NCBI RefSeq assembly: GCF_019320115.1
Contig: NC_089598.1
Coordinates: forward strand, 31,391,983 to 31,455,982
DNA: 64,000 nt
Origin: Miscanthus floridulus
Lineage: Eukaryota > Streptophyta > Magnoliopsida > Poales > Poaceae
Reading direction: 5' to 3'
The notes beneath the pieces are model-generated. The model searched no databases, was not told where the DNA came from, and was given only the letters and a program-made list of their open reading frames with translations. Below, in pieces: positions 35,223 to 45,656 of the stretch. The position numbers and the translations under genes are program-made. Positions within the stretch are counted from its first letter, which is position 1. Every line of letters begins with the position of its first letter.

Positions 35223-36132
35223 CTGCGCACAGAGAAGACTATGGTGGATGAGGCCCTCCAAGCGCTAAAAGGTGATGTCAGAGTGGCACCACGGATCCAT
35301 TATAAGATGGGGGTGGGAGGATGCGAGCTCGATGGTGGCCGAGACATGGATGAGGGAGGCCTAGGCAATTAGCGGTGGAGGTTGCAGATGCGAAGGCAAG
35401 GAGGCAAACTATTAAACCCTGGGGGCGAACCCTTTTGTTTTATTGGGGCGACTAATGCGAGGAAACCAACCGTTCGCCTAGATCTCCACGCATGCCTTGA
35501 TCTACCACAACATCACATCGTGGGATATGTGCATGGAATACCTATCCTTTCCTTTAGAAGACTCACCAGACATTTTGCCTCCCTGGGCGGACCAGGACTC
35601 ATTACGGGTAAGAGGAATATGGATAAAAAATGCCTCTATGGCTCGTCTAGGCCTAGGAGTTCGACGGTTGGCCCATCAATGGGTCCAACAGCCGCTCCAA
35701 GCACCCCTACAATAAGGGATGGAAAGGGATGGGCCCTGCAAGCGGCTAGTACCTAGGCGCATGAGCGCCATGGGCATCTCGGCCCATGATTGAGTCTCAG
35801 CCAGGCTGACCCTGGCCGGATCCCCACGAACGGGATGCCGAGAACCCAATCAAATTATCTAGCTAACGAACCACCAAATCTCACGACCATACCCATGAAG
35901 GGTCTGACCTCGACAAGAGGGAATCACCATTCCTTAGGACACGCCGTGGGCAACAATAGAGGGCCAGGGCCCTTAGAGTTCTCTCTTTTGGAAAAAAAAA
36001 CCTTCGAAGGAGTATTCTACTCCTTCGCAGGCTCGGGGGCTACACCCACTGGTGCACTCGAGAGCACCTGCTGGCAAGTCAAAAAATCCCCCACGCGATT
36101 CTACTCAAATCGCATGGGGACTCGGGGGCTAC
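35223..36132 (+). other. 3' end region of the outer Tat element with polypurine tract
   Basis: Upstream of the antisense ORF start the DNA has no convincing frame. Near 35990-36130 two GC-rich blocks with CTCGGGGGCTAC occur, one ending directly at the 3' LTR (GGGGACTCGGGGGCTAC, 36116-36132). The last is the polypurine tract. The first, at about 36031, looks like a duplicate of it. Confidence 0.6.
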
Positions 36133-37573
36133 TATCAGGAACCAATACTAGGGTACCCAAAGAGGCAGAGCTAATGGCCATCAACATTGATTCATCCACG
36201 CGATCAAGAGCGTGACTACGTCGCTTGCTAGGCCTCGCCTCGTCTGACCCCTGAGAGTTGGCTCTACCTCGATGGGCGCTGCGGCCGTGGGCCCCACCTC
36301 ACCCAACCCCTGAGGGTTGGCTCTGTCTCGGCTGACTCCCGAGGGCTAGCTTCGCCTTGCTCGACGTCTATGGTGGCATTACAACAACGCACGACTCCTG
36401 GGCCGACCCACATACCTAACGACAAGCCAGAAGAGCAACCCAGTCTCGGACCGGAGGGCCAGGACAAGGAGGGTACGACGCTCGTTTCTAACTCCGACCC
36501 ACCTTTCTGACCGGGAATATGCCAAACCTCTGCTTACAGCTCTTCTCTAACCGACACGGTCGGAGCCAACTGGGTAAGGACCCAGGAATCGGGCGAAGTA
36601 GATAAGGCAAGGCGCTCAAGTCAACTATAATACCGAGCACCATACCCTGCACACCTACAGGGCAGTACCATCAGGCCATGCCAGGTATGTCAGAGCCCAA
36701 ACAGTGTTGTAGGCGATGACATTTGTCTTACAGTATTCTGGGCACTGTCATTTGCCCTCGGGCATGGATCCTTATGGAAGCTCATGACAACCACTACGGT
36801 ACAAAAGGCGTGACCCAAGGTCAAACTTCTAGAGTCGTGTAGGGAACGGTCACATCTTAGCACGACCCGTCCTCGTGACATGTCATTCTAGGGAACTCAC
36901 ATCACCCATAGTGATGGATGCATGGTCACTATGCTACCAACTCTATGTATGGCCTCTGATCAGCACCCTGGTTCACCGCGCCGCCCGCGGGGGTGGAGTG
37001 AGATATGATGACCCGCTGACAATGCCAGGGCATGGCATTGTCAGCGGACAGGCGCTCGGTGTGGCCCTATCATGGTCAGCAGATAGGCGTCTAGTGTGGG
37101 ACTGTTCCTGTCACCGCCTACCATGTCAACAGGGGCCACATGAAGGAAAAGGAAGATCCGGCGACCCTGAAGGACTTCCTTTGCCTCTCGTTTCTCCCTT
37201 TTCTCCCATCTGTAACCCATGCTCTCCCTTGGCCTATAAAAGGGAACCCCACTAAGGGGCATCGATTAAACACATCACACCACATCACAGCAGAACCATT
37301 AGTATCGAACCTTGAACACGTAGCTGAGCAGCGATCGAGCTCTCAGCTCCCATTCGATCTTTCCATCAGAGACTTGGGACTTGTCCCTCTCTCACCCATT
37401 TGTAACCCCTACTACAAACTTTTCAGTGCTAATAACACAAGCAGCAGCCACGAACTGGACATAGGGACATTCTGCCCAAACTAGTATAAACCTTGTGTCT
37501 TTTCAGCACACCATCCAGGCCAGACACACGATAATATAAATTTACTCGTTGGTGTTTACTCAAAACACCGACA
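36133..37573 (+). repeat. 3' LTR of the outer Tat-like element
   Basis: This 1,441-base LTR matches 10527-11993. It starts TATCAGGAACC and ends AACACCGACA, and is followed by TGGCC. It carries the same CCTATAAAAGGG box (about 37233). Confidence 0.88.
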
Positions 37574-39548
37574 TGGCCCACACGTGCGGCCCACACGACG
37601 TGGCACGCGCGCACGCAGCGGCTTGCTTCCGTGTCCCACGTGAGGCCGGCCCACGATGGGGAAGCCCATGCGCGCTGGTGCTTTTGTAGAAACACCCCCG
37701 CGCTATCCTCTATTAACACGATGACTATGCGTACTATTTCTACATACAATGTTTATGCAAGAACGCCCTCATATTAACCCATCTTCGTATCGAAGAGGTC
37801 CCCGATGCATCCTCGCTTGCCGGCACGGCACTGACCGGCACTGGGCCGCTACACCAGCCAACTAGGGACCCCCTCGACCCATCTAAAGGACCGATGCTCA
37901 CCTATGGGCCAACGCGCAATAATGTGCAGCGATTCGGAGACCGAAGACGAAGTAGAGTGACTTTTCCACGTCGATGGGCAACCTACGGTGGCGATGACAA
38001 CATTTTGGTCAGCTACGGTGCTAAGGGAGCAGTGGAGGTAGTGGGTGAGCATCAACGACTCACCAAGGACCTGGCTAAGGCAATGGTTTGGCCAGAGACG
38101 CCCCGAGCAAGGCTGGCCGCGTACGCACGGCGAGCTCGGCGATGAGACACGGCGGACATGACTACGTCAGCAACATTGGGACAGTAGTAGGGGTAGGACT
38201 CAAGTGCACATGACGAGGAGGGATTCAAGACGAGTCAGCGGTGCAGCCAATTTGGCCTGAGGTGGTCAGATGGGAGCTACCCTCGGTGATGGGTGGACTC
38301 AGCCTTATCAGCATGGTAGCGGGGGAAAGCTCAAAAATTGAAGCTCGACCGAGTGCATTCAAGGTGGGGTGGGGACAGATAGCTAGGCAGCTTGATAACG
38401 GAACTAGCGACGTGATGAATCGACTCGAGGTGATCTCTCCTAGATGAATTTAATGGCGTGGCTTGGCCATGGTAGCAGAGAGGGGAGAGAGAGGTAGGTG
38501 GGCTCAGCTCGGCCTCGTCTTAGCGGGACACGGTCGACGTGATCGGGGAGACATGCACGTAGATGCTATGGATAGAACGCGTGCATCCATGACCGGGCAC
38601 GGCCCGCACGGCCGCAGTGCCATAAATGGCAAGATGACGACGAGCACAGCCATGTGCGTGCAACAGTGGCGGCATCGGACCGGGCCAGCAGCGACGTAGA
38701 AGTGTAGGGGAGGTGGTGCGGACGTGATGGCGAGGCGACGGCATCAGCAGCAGCTGTGCCATGGTGCGAAGCAAGGAGGGCAGTAGCACTATGAGGACAC
38801 AGGGCCACAGTGACAACAATGCAGCAGCGGGTGGGGCAGGGTGGTTGTCGAGCGCGGTGGCCAGCGGCTGGCAGCAGGCGCTGCGGCCAAGGGTGGCCAA
38901 GCCGTAGCCAAGCCATGACCAGACTGGGCGCGGCCCTAACCGGTCGGCGTGTGGCCACACGTGGTGACCACGTGCCTAGGCCTGACGGCCTGAGCCTGAG
39001 TGCATGCACGAATCTTAAAGGACTCGTAAAAACAAAACGAATGATCTTAGAACCAAGCCACCTTCACCATGCTCAAGAGTGCATATTAGGTTACCCCTAA
39101 GAACTAAAACATAGTACTAATCTTTAACTAGATTTCTCGGAATAAATTCGCAAAGCCGATGCTGTCAAACTATTTTTAAACTCAAGAATTTTCTAAGTCT
39201 TTAAACTAGTTTTGATTTCAAGTCCCATTTCTAAGCTATTGAAAACACTAGCTAGCAATGTTATTTTTCTACAGCAAGTATTTCATTATCATCTACAAAG
39301 TTCATACTTTAAACTTTATTTAAGTGACACATATATGTTCTATAGTATTTTTGTTCAATAAAAATTGGTTTTAAACCCTACTTGATATACATGAGTTGTG
39401 TAATAGCTTCTCGTTTAACATTTTTATTGATCATTTTAAGTTATAAAAAAATTTATCTACACATTCCATCACATGCATTATCATATAAACATGATGCTCA
39501 TGATAGGGTTTAGTGGTTTGTTTAGGGTGTAACACTGAGGGTGTTACA
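37574..39548 (-). repeat. 5'-terminal piece of the Tekay-like 5' LTR
   Basis: The first 280 bases complete the second copy of the 371-base duplication. A GC-rich block (about 37860-39000) with overlapping frames on both strands then gives way to an AT-rich end. On the minus strand it starts TGTAACACCCTCAGTGTT, similar to the start of the solo LTR at 3822. The frames in the GC-rich block (for example 39009-38566) change reading direction freely and match no protein I know, so I do not call genes. Confidence 0.78.
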
Positions 39549-40136
39549 TAGTGGCACTTGGGGATCTATTTGCTACGGTTTTCTTGTTACTCTTGGTGGT
39601 TACTGCCACCTAGACGGTCTTGGAGCAGCTGTGGAGTTTTAGCACGAGTTGGTGATTGTTTGTGGCCACTTCCAATCATGATTGTGAGGGGTTCTTGGGC
39701 TTATTCCCCAGCGAAGCGCCAAAAGCCACTCTAATAAATTGCTCATGTCATTGAGTACCCTCATTTGTGTAGGTTCTTGCAGCGCCCTTGTGTAGGACTA
39801 GGCTTGTGAACACCTATTAGCCCTGAACCACCAAGTGAACGGTCGACACAACGGAGACTAGCTTGCCGACAAGCAAGTGAATCTTGGGAGAAAAATCGTG
39901 TGTCACTTGTCACCTTAGATTTCATTTGGTATTCATTGGTTGTCACTTGCCGGATCGGTATATCACTTCTATCCCTTATATATTAACATTTATATTGCAT
40001 AATTAGTAGAGACTACACATACATGTAGTTTAATTTAGGTTTTTCCCCTGTGTTACAAACGGAGAATAGATACGTCCGTCGATCAATTTTCTTTCCGCAC
40101 GTGTTCCGTCTGTTTTGCTATTACAAATCGAAAAGG
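39549..40136 (+). mobile_element. SIRE/Opie-like Ty1/copia LTR fragment
   Basis: The text from about 39610 has hallmarks of grass sirevirus LTRs in the right order: GCCACCTAGACGG, CCCCAGCGAAG...GCCACTCTAAT, TTGAGTACCCTCA, GAACCACCAAGTGAACGG, CGACACAACGGAGACTAG and GGGAGAAAAATCG. The left end is cut by the Tekay element at 39548 and the right part by the solo LTR at 40142. The assignment comes from recognition of the motif series only. Confidence 0.6.
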
Positions 40137-40141
40137 GCACG

Positions 40142-43100
40142 TGTAACGCCCAATTTTCCAAAGAAAACCAAGCTTGCCATATGTGTGCCTAAGAAATCCA
40201 CGCATACAACAATAGAATAAATAGTTTCAAAAATAATGTTATTAAATAAAGTATACGTAGCTATATTAACACTTACATCAGAGTATCATGGAACGGTAAC
40301 TAATCTTTAAGTTCCATTCTTCACAGGGACGGCTGACTGGCGGTAACATACACATAACACTTCCATCAGTCTTCTAGGAACTCCTCCATGTCTTCTTAAA
40401 TCTTCTGAGCAGCTTCTACTAGAGACTAGGGTGTGGGGAAATAGCAAGGGTGAGCACATGTCATACTCCGCAAATATAACATGGGTGAATGAGAGCTCAA
40501 AAGGCTAGACACAGTTTAACAGCAGTAAGCATTTTAGTGCAATAAGTTTTATCATTAGAATCTGAGTTTCTAGATTATGCTTAAGCTCTAATTCCCACAT
40601 GATCATAAGTAATGGCAACAGTACAATAATGATTAAACCTGAGCATCAACATCATAGAATAACAATAAGATCCAATTATTCCGTCAGTTTTCCTGACCGC
40701 TCGTGACCGTGAGCATGGGTGTTATAACAGTTTTACACTCTACAGAGGTTGTACACTTTTACCATGAGCCGTGATTTACCCTTTCGCTCGAGGCGGCCAA
40801 CCTCTTGACCCACTTCCAAGGAAGGTCGGCAGGGTTCACTATGAAGCCTTTCAAAGGTTCGTCTAGCAAGTTAGTAGCCGCTATAGGTTTCAATGGCAGG
40901 CAGAAAAGGCACACTCACACAGAAGTACTCTTAGGAACAAAGGCCGCACTATACCCAACGTTGGCAAACCCCTTTTATGCCTTTCGGTAACCACTAACAA
41001 GCTAGAAAAGGTGCTCATACTTAACTAAAACCAGAGCCATATAGTATTCATGGTTGTACTGTAAGTCCCGGATTTGGCTCACAGATAAGTCCTTAGGGAT
41101 TCCATGTTGCTAAAAAGCACATTTTAAACATCATTGCATTTGCCATTAGTTAATATTAAGCAGAGCAATTAGCAAAACTACCCATATGCATGAACCATAG
41201 GTATCAAGGATCAAGATAACAAATGCTAAGAATATCCTTAAGGGCTATTCATATTTGACACATACAGCATGAATACAGTGACATTATGATCGTTAGGTGT
41301 CAAGGATAGCCTCATATTATACTTGCCTTTTACACTTGCTCAAACTTCCTCATACTTTGCTTCTGGTCATCACCTTCTGATCTTCGACACTCACAATCGG
41401 TTCTCGTTCTACTCGTAGCAAGCACCATGCATAAGCAAACATACGAGCAACAAATAAAGTATCTAAGAACAGTACACCACATAAGAGAAAACAACATATT
41501 AAAAGAGAGCTACTGTTATGAGATCACAAGAAACGCCGAAACCAAAACTATTGTTAAAAAGAAACGACTATCGAGAGTTTTATATTATAAAAGAAACAAC
41601 TGCAAGTTTGATTTAATTTAGTTAAACAAAATCATGGAGAAGTTATTAATTCATATTAGACAAATCATAATTTAATCTAAAAGCCAAGTTAAATCTAGTC
41701 ATATTTTACTTATAAATATTGTTGTATATTTAAGCAAATTAAACACTAAATTTGCCAAATAGAAGGACAGGTGAAACACCTACTCAACCTGCATATGATG
41801 CGGGTTTAAGCTAAACAATTTATAATTCAAAAACATGTTGATAGCAATTAATCATATTAATATTTTTATATAAAACACTGTATAGAACCTATATTGCTTT
41901 TAATTCTAAAACTAGTTGTATTAACATTAATCAATTTAATATTCATTTACAAAAGGCCGACATGGCAACCCGACATTGCTTTGGATTAATTTAGAAAGCT
42001 AGTTGCACATGAACTTTAATCAAGTTAATATTTAAATTCAGAAATATGCGACATATTAAACATCGACACTAACACGCACACTGTGTTATCGCGAATCTAA
42101 CTAGGCAAAAACGGGTAGAAACAGAGCTAAAACAGCAACATGGCGCAGGATTAAAGCTGTACGTAGGAAGGTGTTGGAATTATGTATAGACAGGCATGAC
42201 ATCAGCGCCATCGATCAATAAAATAATGGACAACGAGATGAGGCTGACCTTTTATTAATCAACCAACAGGAGTTTGCTACTGAGGCTGTGTTTAGTTGTA
42301 GGAATTTAGATTTTGGGGTTACTGTAGTACGTTCGTTTTTATTTGGCAAATAGTATTCAAACATGGACTAATTAGGCTCAAAACGTTCATCTCGTAATTT
42401 CCCACCAAACTGTGCAATTAGTTTTTCTTTTCGTCTACATTTAATGCTCCATGCACGGGCCGCAAACATTCGATATGACAGGTACTGTAGCAACTTTTTG
42501 GAAGTTGGGGTGGAACTAAACAAGGGCTGATGTAAGGAACAACGATGTACGTTGTTGCTGAATGACAAGCGGTTTTGAGCAACAAAGACTATTTGCAGGA
42601 TTGCAACAGCTGAGATGACTTCGTGCTTGTTTGTGAGTGCACGAACATGGACACTTCGGCTTGTAATCTTGATAGATGTGGTAAAACACAAGCATCCTTC
42701 AAGCAACAGCGAGACGGTGCCATAGGATAGCAGGGTTACTCAGCTGCTATCTTGTAAGACAATTGCACAGGTGATGGACAGCCCTGTGCACATAACAGAT
42801 CGAGACGTGATACATCTGCCGCGAAACAAACAGCAGCTGCAGATCAGATTCATGTAAGCAGAGGACACGAGAGAGAGGGTTCGTATGCACGTGCTCACCA
42901 CGTCCCAGGACGAACAACGACGTCGGGCGGTCGGGCCGAACATGGAGCAGAAAGTGGCGGCGATCGAGTGCATCATACGGTCTTGCTCCTCACGTGATGG
43001 AGATCAGCAGCATGGTTCTCACCAAGATGCATGTCGACAGAGCGGCGATGGCGCAGTCATGCAGATGGAGATCAGCAGATTGGCGTTGACAGATATTCAG

Positions 43101-44226
43101 CATGCAAATGACGTACAGGAGAGAGGAAGGAGCATGTACGCTGGATTGCTCACCGACGGAAGCGAGACGTCCACGTACAGCTTGGCCGTGTCCGTCGTGG
43201 AGATTGATGATGGCTCCAGGGGCGGATCTACAGGGGGGAAGGGGGGCTGCTGATGCATCAATGGAAATACGGGGAGGGTGAGGGAGAAGAAGAGATGGAG
43301 AAAAAAAGAAAAATAGAGAGAAAGAAGAAGAGACCCGCCTCCTTCAATCATGTTCTGCATCCGTCAGTGATGGCTCTGGATGAAACACGGACGGCGGCAG
43401 AAGAGGTAGCTGCAGTTCATGAAACTATGGTGACCGGCCACAGCTTTGACGGACGGCCGGACTCCACGCGCCCGTCGGCGACAACGAGCTCCACGGATAA
43501 GGAGGCGGCAACAACGTGCAGCCATACAGGAACGGCTCCATGGCAGCTCGGCGAAGTTCTCTCGGAGATGGCTTTTCCTCTAACTTCGATGGTTTCGGCA
43601 AGATCGTGTGGAGGCCGGTGACCAGGAATAGAGCGGCGGCGTGCGTCATGATAGATTGGTTTGGTTTTATTAGAGTTTAGAAAAGAGAAACGATGGCCGA
43701 GGCTTGCTATGTATATATATAGGCAACAGAGGGTCATATGACAAACGTCGTGAATCGTGATGGAGATTGACATGGAGTCCTTGATGTGCACGACTACAAA
43801 GGAAACTACTCGGCTAGAAGAAAAACCAACGTCCAGTTAAGAAGAAAATAAAGGAACGGTTGGTCCTTCTAAAGATCATTATTTTATATTATATTATATC
43901 GTTACGTGTTAAGGAAACAAATGCATGGAGCAAATAAACAGAATTGATAGGAGATGGATTAGGGAGCTGAGATGATTTAGATGATTCCTAAATGTATTTT
44001 GAAAACTTTGCACCCTCAGACACAAAGTCAAGCACCAAGCAAACATCACATCCATCAAAAGCTAATCAAATTAATTTAGAAAATTTTATAAATTCACATT
44101 TTTCTATATCTAAATTTGCGCTAGCTCAAACTAAACTTGGTAAATTTTATCTAAATATTAAAATCATTTGGTTTATTTAGTGTTTTCTATTCCCAACTCG
44201 AAATCAAAAAATTTGGGGGTGTGACA
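40142..44226 (-). mobile_element. Solo LTR, Tekay/Retrosat2-like, 4.1 kb, target duplication GCACG
   Basis: The segment is flanked by GCACG at 40137-40141 and 44227-44231. Read on the minus strand it starts TGTCACACCCCC and ends GGGCGTTACA. No gag or pol is present. The order (AT-rich 3' part, GC-rich block at about 42880-43650, AT-rich 5' part) parallels the other Tekay-type LTRs in the window. It contains a 244-base MITE (42284-42527). The frames over the GC-rich block overlap on both strands and are not called as genes. Confidence 0.82.
42284..42527 (+). mobile_element. MITE, 244 bases, TGA target site (copy 1)
   Basis: Ends GGCTGTGTTTAGTT and GGAACTAAACAAGGGC form terminal inverted repeats, flanked by TGA on both sides (42281-42283 and 42528-42530). 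A second copy of the same length is at 62402-62645. A three-base TNA duplication fits a PIF/Harbinger (Tourist-like) element, but the superfamily is not certain. Confidence 0.75.
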
Positions 44227-44231
44227 GCACG

Positions 44232-45027
44232 CGGAAGGAAACATCTTCGACGACAAAAAAGACGGCTGCATTATTACTGAACCCGAGACACTTTAGGATT
44301 ATTAGGTTGGACGAAAATTTAGGGTGGCAAAATTTTTTGCCTCTTTATTATTAGGTAGTTGACTGCTTTGCGCCTGCTATTGGCTGTAGCGGGTAAGGTG
44401 CTACATGTTAAGAATTCCTCAATTAGAGGATTGATGGACTCATTCTATATATGCCTTGAAGGCTATCATATATGTCCGTATCATATATGCTGAGGCTACC
44501 ATATATGCTCTAAAGGCTATATCTATATAAAGAAACTACATGTGTACCTACAATGACTAATGAAGAGATTGCTCCCCTCATATACTTGTCTCCTATATGT
44601 CCTCATGTGATGTTCTTGAGGTTTGGGCAAGGGATACGAGATTTATCTGCAACTTCTACACGTCTTTTTTCTTGGATTAGGAACGGGAAATCAGATCTGG
44701 CAATCCGTGTGAATAGGCCAATTCTCAGCACGATTTTAACAGCTCTTCCATCTGAGTGAGTCATTCTTCATTGTTGAATTACAGATCAATTTGTTTTTAT
44801 TATGCTAATCACAAATTGATCTCTTTGTTCCCATCGATCACTGATGCCGGCTACATTGGACCACCATCCTCACTGAGCGAATCAACGGAGACGCGGTGGT
44901 GCGTGATCAGACACCGTTTCGATGCTCATGATTCAGGTAACCGTGCGTTGTGGTTGGATCAAATCGATGTCGTGAACACACGCATGAGATGGATCACGTG
45001 CATGTGCTCATCATGTCCGGCGTTAGG
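44232..45027 (+). other. Intergenic region with a possible Ty1/copia LTR fragment
   Basis: At 44406 the text TGTTAAGAATTCCTCAATTA followed by a TATATAAAGAAAC box (about 44523) resembles small copia LTRs. A possible end is ATTACA at 44783 or CCCCTCA near 44580. I found no target duplication, so boundaries are unsettled. Otherwise I see nothing. Confidence 0.35.
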
Positions 45028-45332
45028 GCCTATTTGGCCGCGCTCTGGCCCCTCTGAAAATAGCTCCAGCTCTGGCTCTTTTAAAGGAGCAGCTCCTCTG
45101 AAGGAGCTGAAGCTGTTTTGAAAAACGTTTGGCAAAACGGCTCCTTCGCACTAGACGACGTGAACCCACAGCAAGGAGCCGTGCAAAGCTCGTTTTTTAG
45201 GCTTCTCCTGCGCAGGTAAAAAATGGCTCCAGCTCCCCATGCGAAGCCCTTTCCAAAACAGACGTTTGGCACAGCTCCTGCAGGAGCCGGAGCTGAAGCC
45301 CCTGCAGGAGCCCTGCCAATGGAGACCCGGAG
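45028..45332 (+). mobile_element. Probable MITE rich in GGAGCTGGAGC-type repeats
   Basis: The ends GGGCCTATTTGGC and (reverse complement) GGTCTCCATTGGCAGG form imperfect inverted repeats. The interior is full of short inverted CTCCAGCTCC/GGAGCTGAAG elements and two TTTGGCA blocks. The family is not assigned and the target site is not clear. Confidence 0.45.
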
Positions 45333-45365
45333 TTGGCAAGTCGTTGTACTCCCTCGCGTAAGCTT

Positions 45366-45462
45366 GGGCCCTGTTCGTTAGAACTACTTGAGCAGTATTT
45401 TTCAGCGAACGAGCAGTGTTTTCTTCTTACAATAAATCAGTATAAGCATCATCATAAACAAG
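45366..45462 (+). mobile_element. Degraded short MITE of the CCTGTTCGTT type
   Basis: It starts GGGCCCTGTTCGTT and ends near ATAAACAAG, with TATTTTTCAG and CAGTATAAGC in the interior in the same order as the better copy at 61961-62063. Ends are worn. Confidence 0.45.
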
Positions 45463-45556
45463 TGGATGTGTTTTTATTATTTTATGTGCATTGGATCGAT
45501 TTGTGACTAATCATAAATTCATTTTCTGATCCATGTTTGATGCACGGAGGAGTTGC

Positions 45557-45656
45557 NNNNNNNNNNNNNNNNNNNNNNNNNNNNNNNNNNNNNNNNNNNN
45601 NNNNNNNNNNNNNNNNNNNNNNNNNNNNNNNNNNNNNNNNNNNNNNNNNNNNNNNN
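45557..45656. other. Assembly gap of 100 N
   Basis: Exactly one hundred N; a round number suggests a gap of unknown true size. Orientation and distance across it are therefore not guaranteed. Confidence 0.98.

Larger units (their letters stand above)
10527..37573 (+). mobile_element. Tat-lineage Ty3/gypsy retrotransposon (outer), interrupted by a second Tat element
   Basis: LTRs at 10527-11993 and 36133-37573 share their termini (TATCGG or TATCAG at the start, CCAACA or CCGACA at the end). They are flanked by CGGCC (10522-10526) and TGGCC (37574-37578), a five-base target duplication with one transition. A primer site follows the 5' LTR and a purine-rich tract precedes the 3' LTR. Gag, protease, RT, RNase H and a truncated integrase run on the plus strand, then a 2-kb repeat-rich spacer, then a long antisense frame on the minus strand. 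Removing the inner element leaves about 14.9 kb. By hand count the LTRs differ at about 28 of the first 208 bases, so this is an old insertion. Confidence 0.88.
1..39548 (-). mobile_element. Tekay/Retrosat2-like Ty3/gypsy retrotransposon, left end outside the window, interrupted by nested insertions
   Basis: The element runs right to left. Its 5' LTR starts at 39548 (read on the minus strand, TGTAACACCC) and ends at 3423. A primer-binding site, gag, protease, reverse transcriptase and RNase H follow, and RNase H is still open at position 1, so integrase, any chromodomain and the 3' LTR lie outside. The LTR is in three pieces: 39548-37574, 10526-8620 and 3821-3423. They are separated by a Tat element and a solo LTR whose target duplications close the gaps exactly, giving an LTR of about 4.3 kb. 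The Tekay/Retrosat2 assignment rests on the long LTR with TGT/ACA ends, the Met-type primer site and the order of pol domains. The chromodomain that would settle it is not visible. The coding part has many stops and frame changes, so the copy is dead. Confidence 0.8.

Noticed and set aside
38520..39009. Two overlapping minus-strand frames of about 147 residues
   Set aside because: GC-rich LTR sequence; both frames are open at once and neither resembles a protein.
3822..39548. One giant element bounded by inverted TGTAACACCC...GGGTGTTACA ends
   Set aside because: The two ends belong to two LTRs in opposite orientation. Target duplications show the left one is a solo LTR ending at 8619, and the flanks at 3821 and 39549 do not match.
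42885..43791. 122-124-residue frames on both strands
   Set aside because: They lie in the GC-rich block of a solo LTR and show no recognisable domain.
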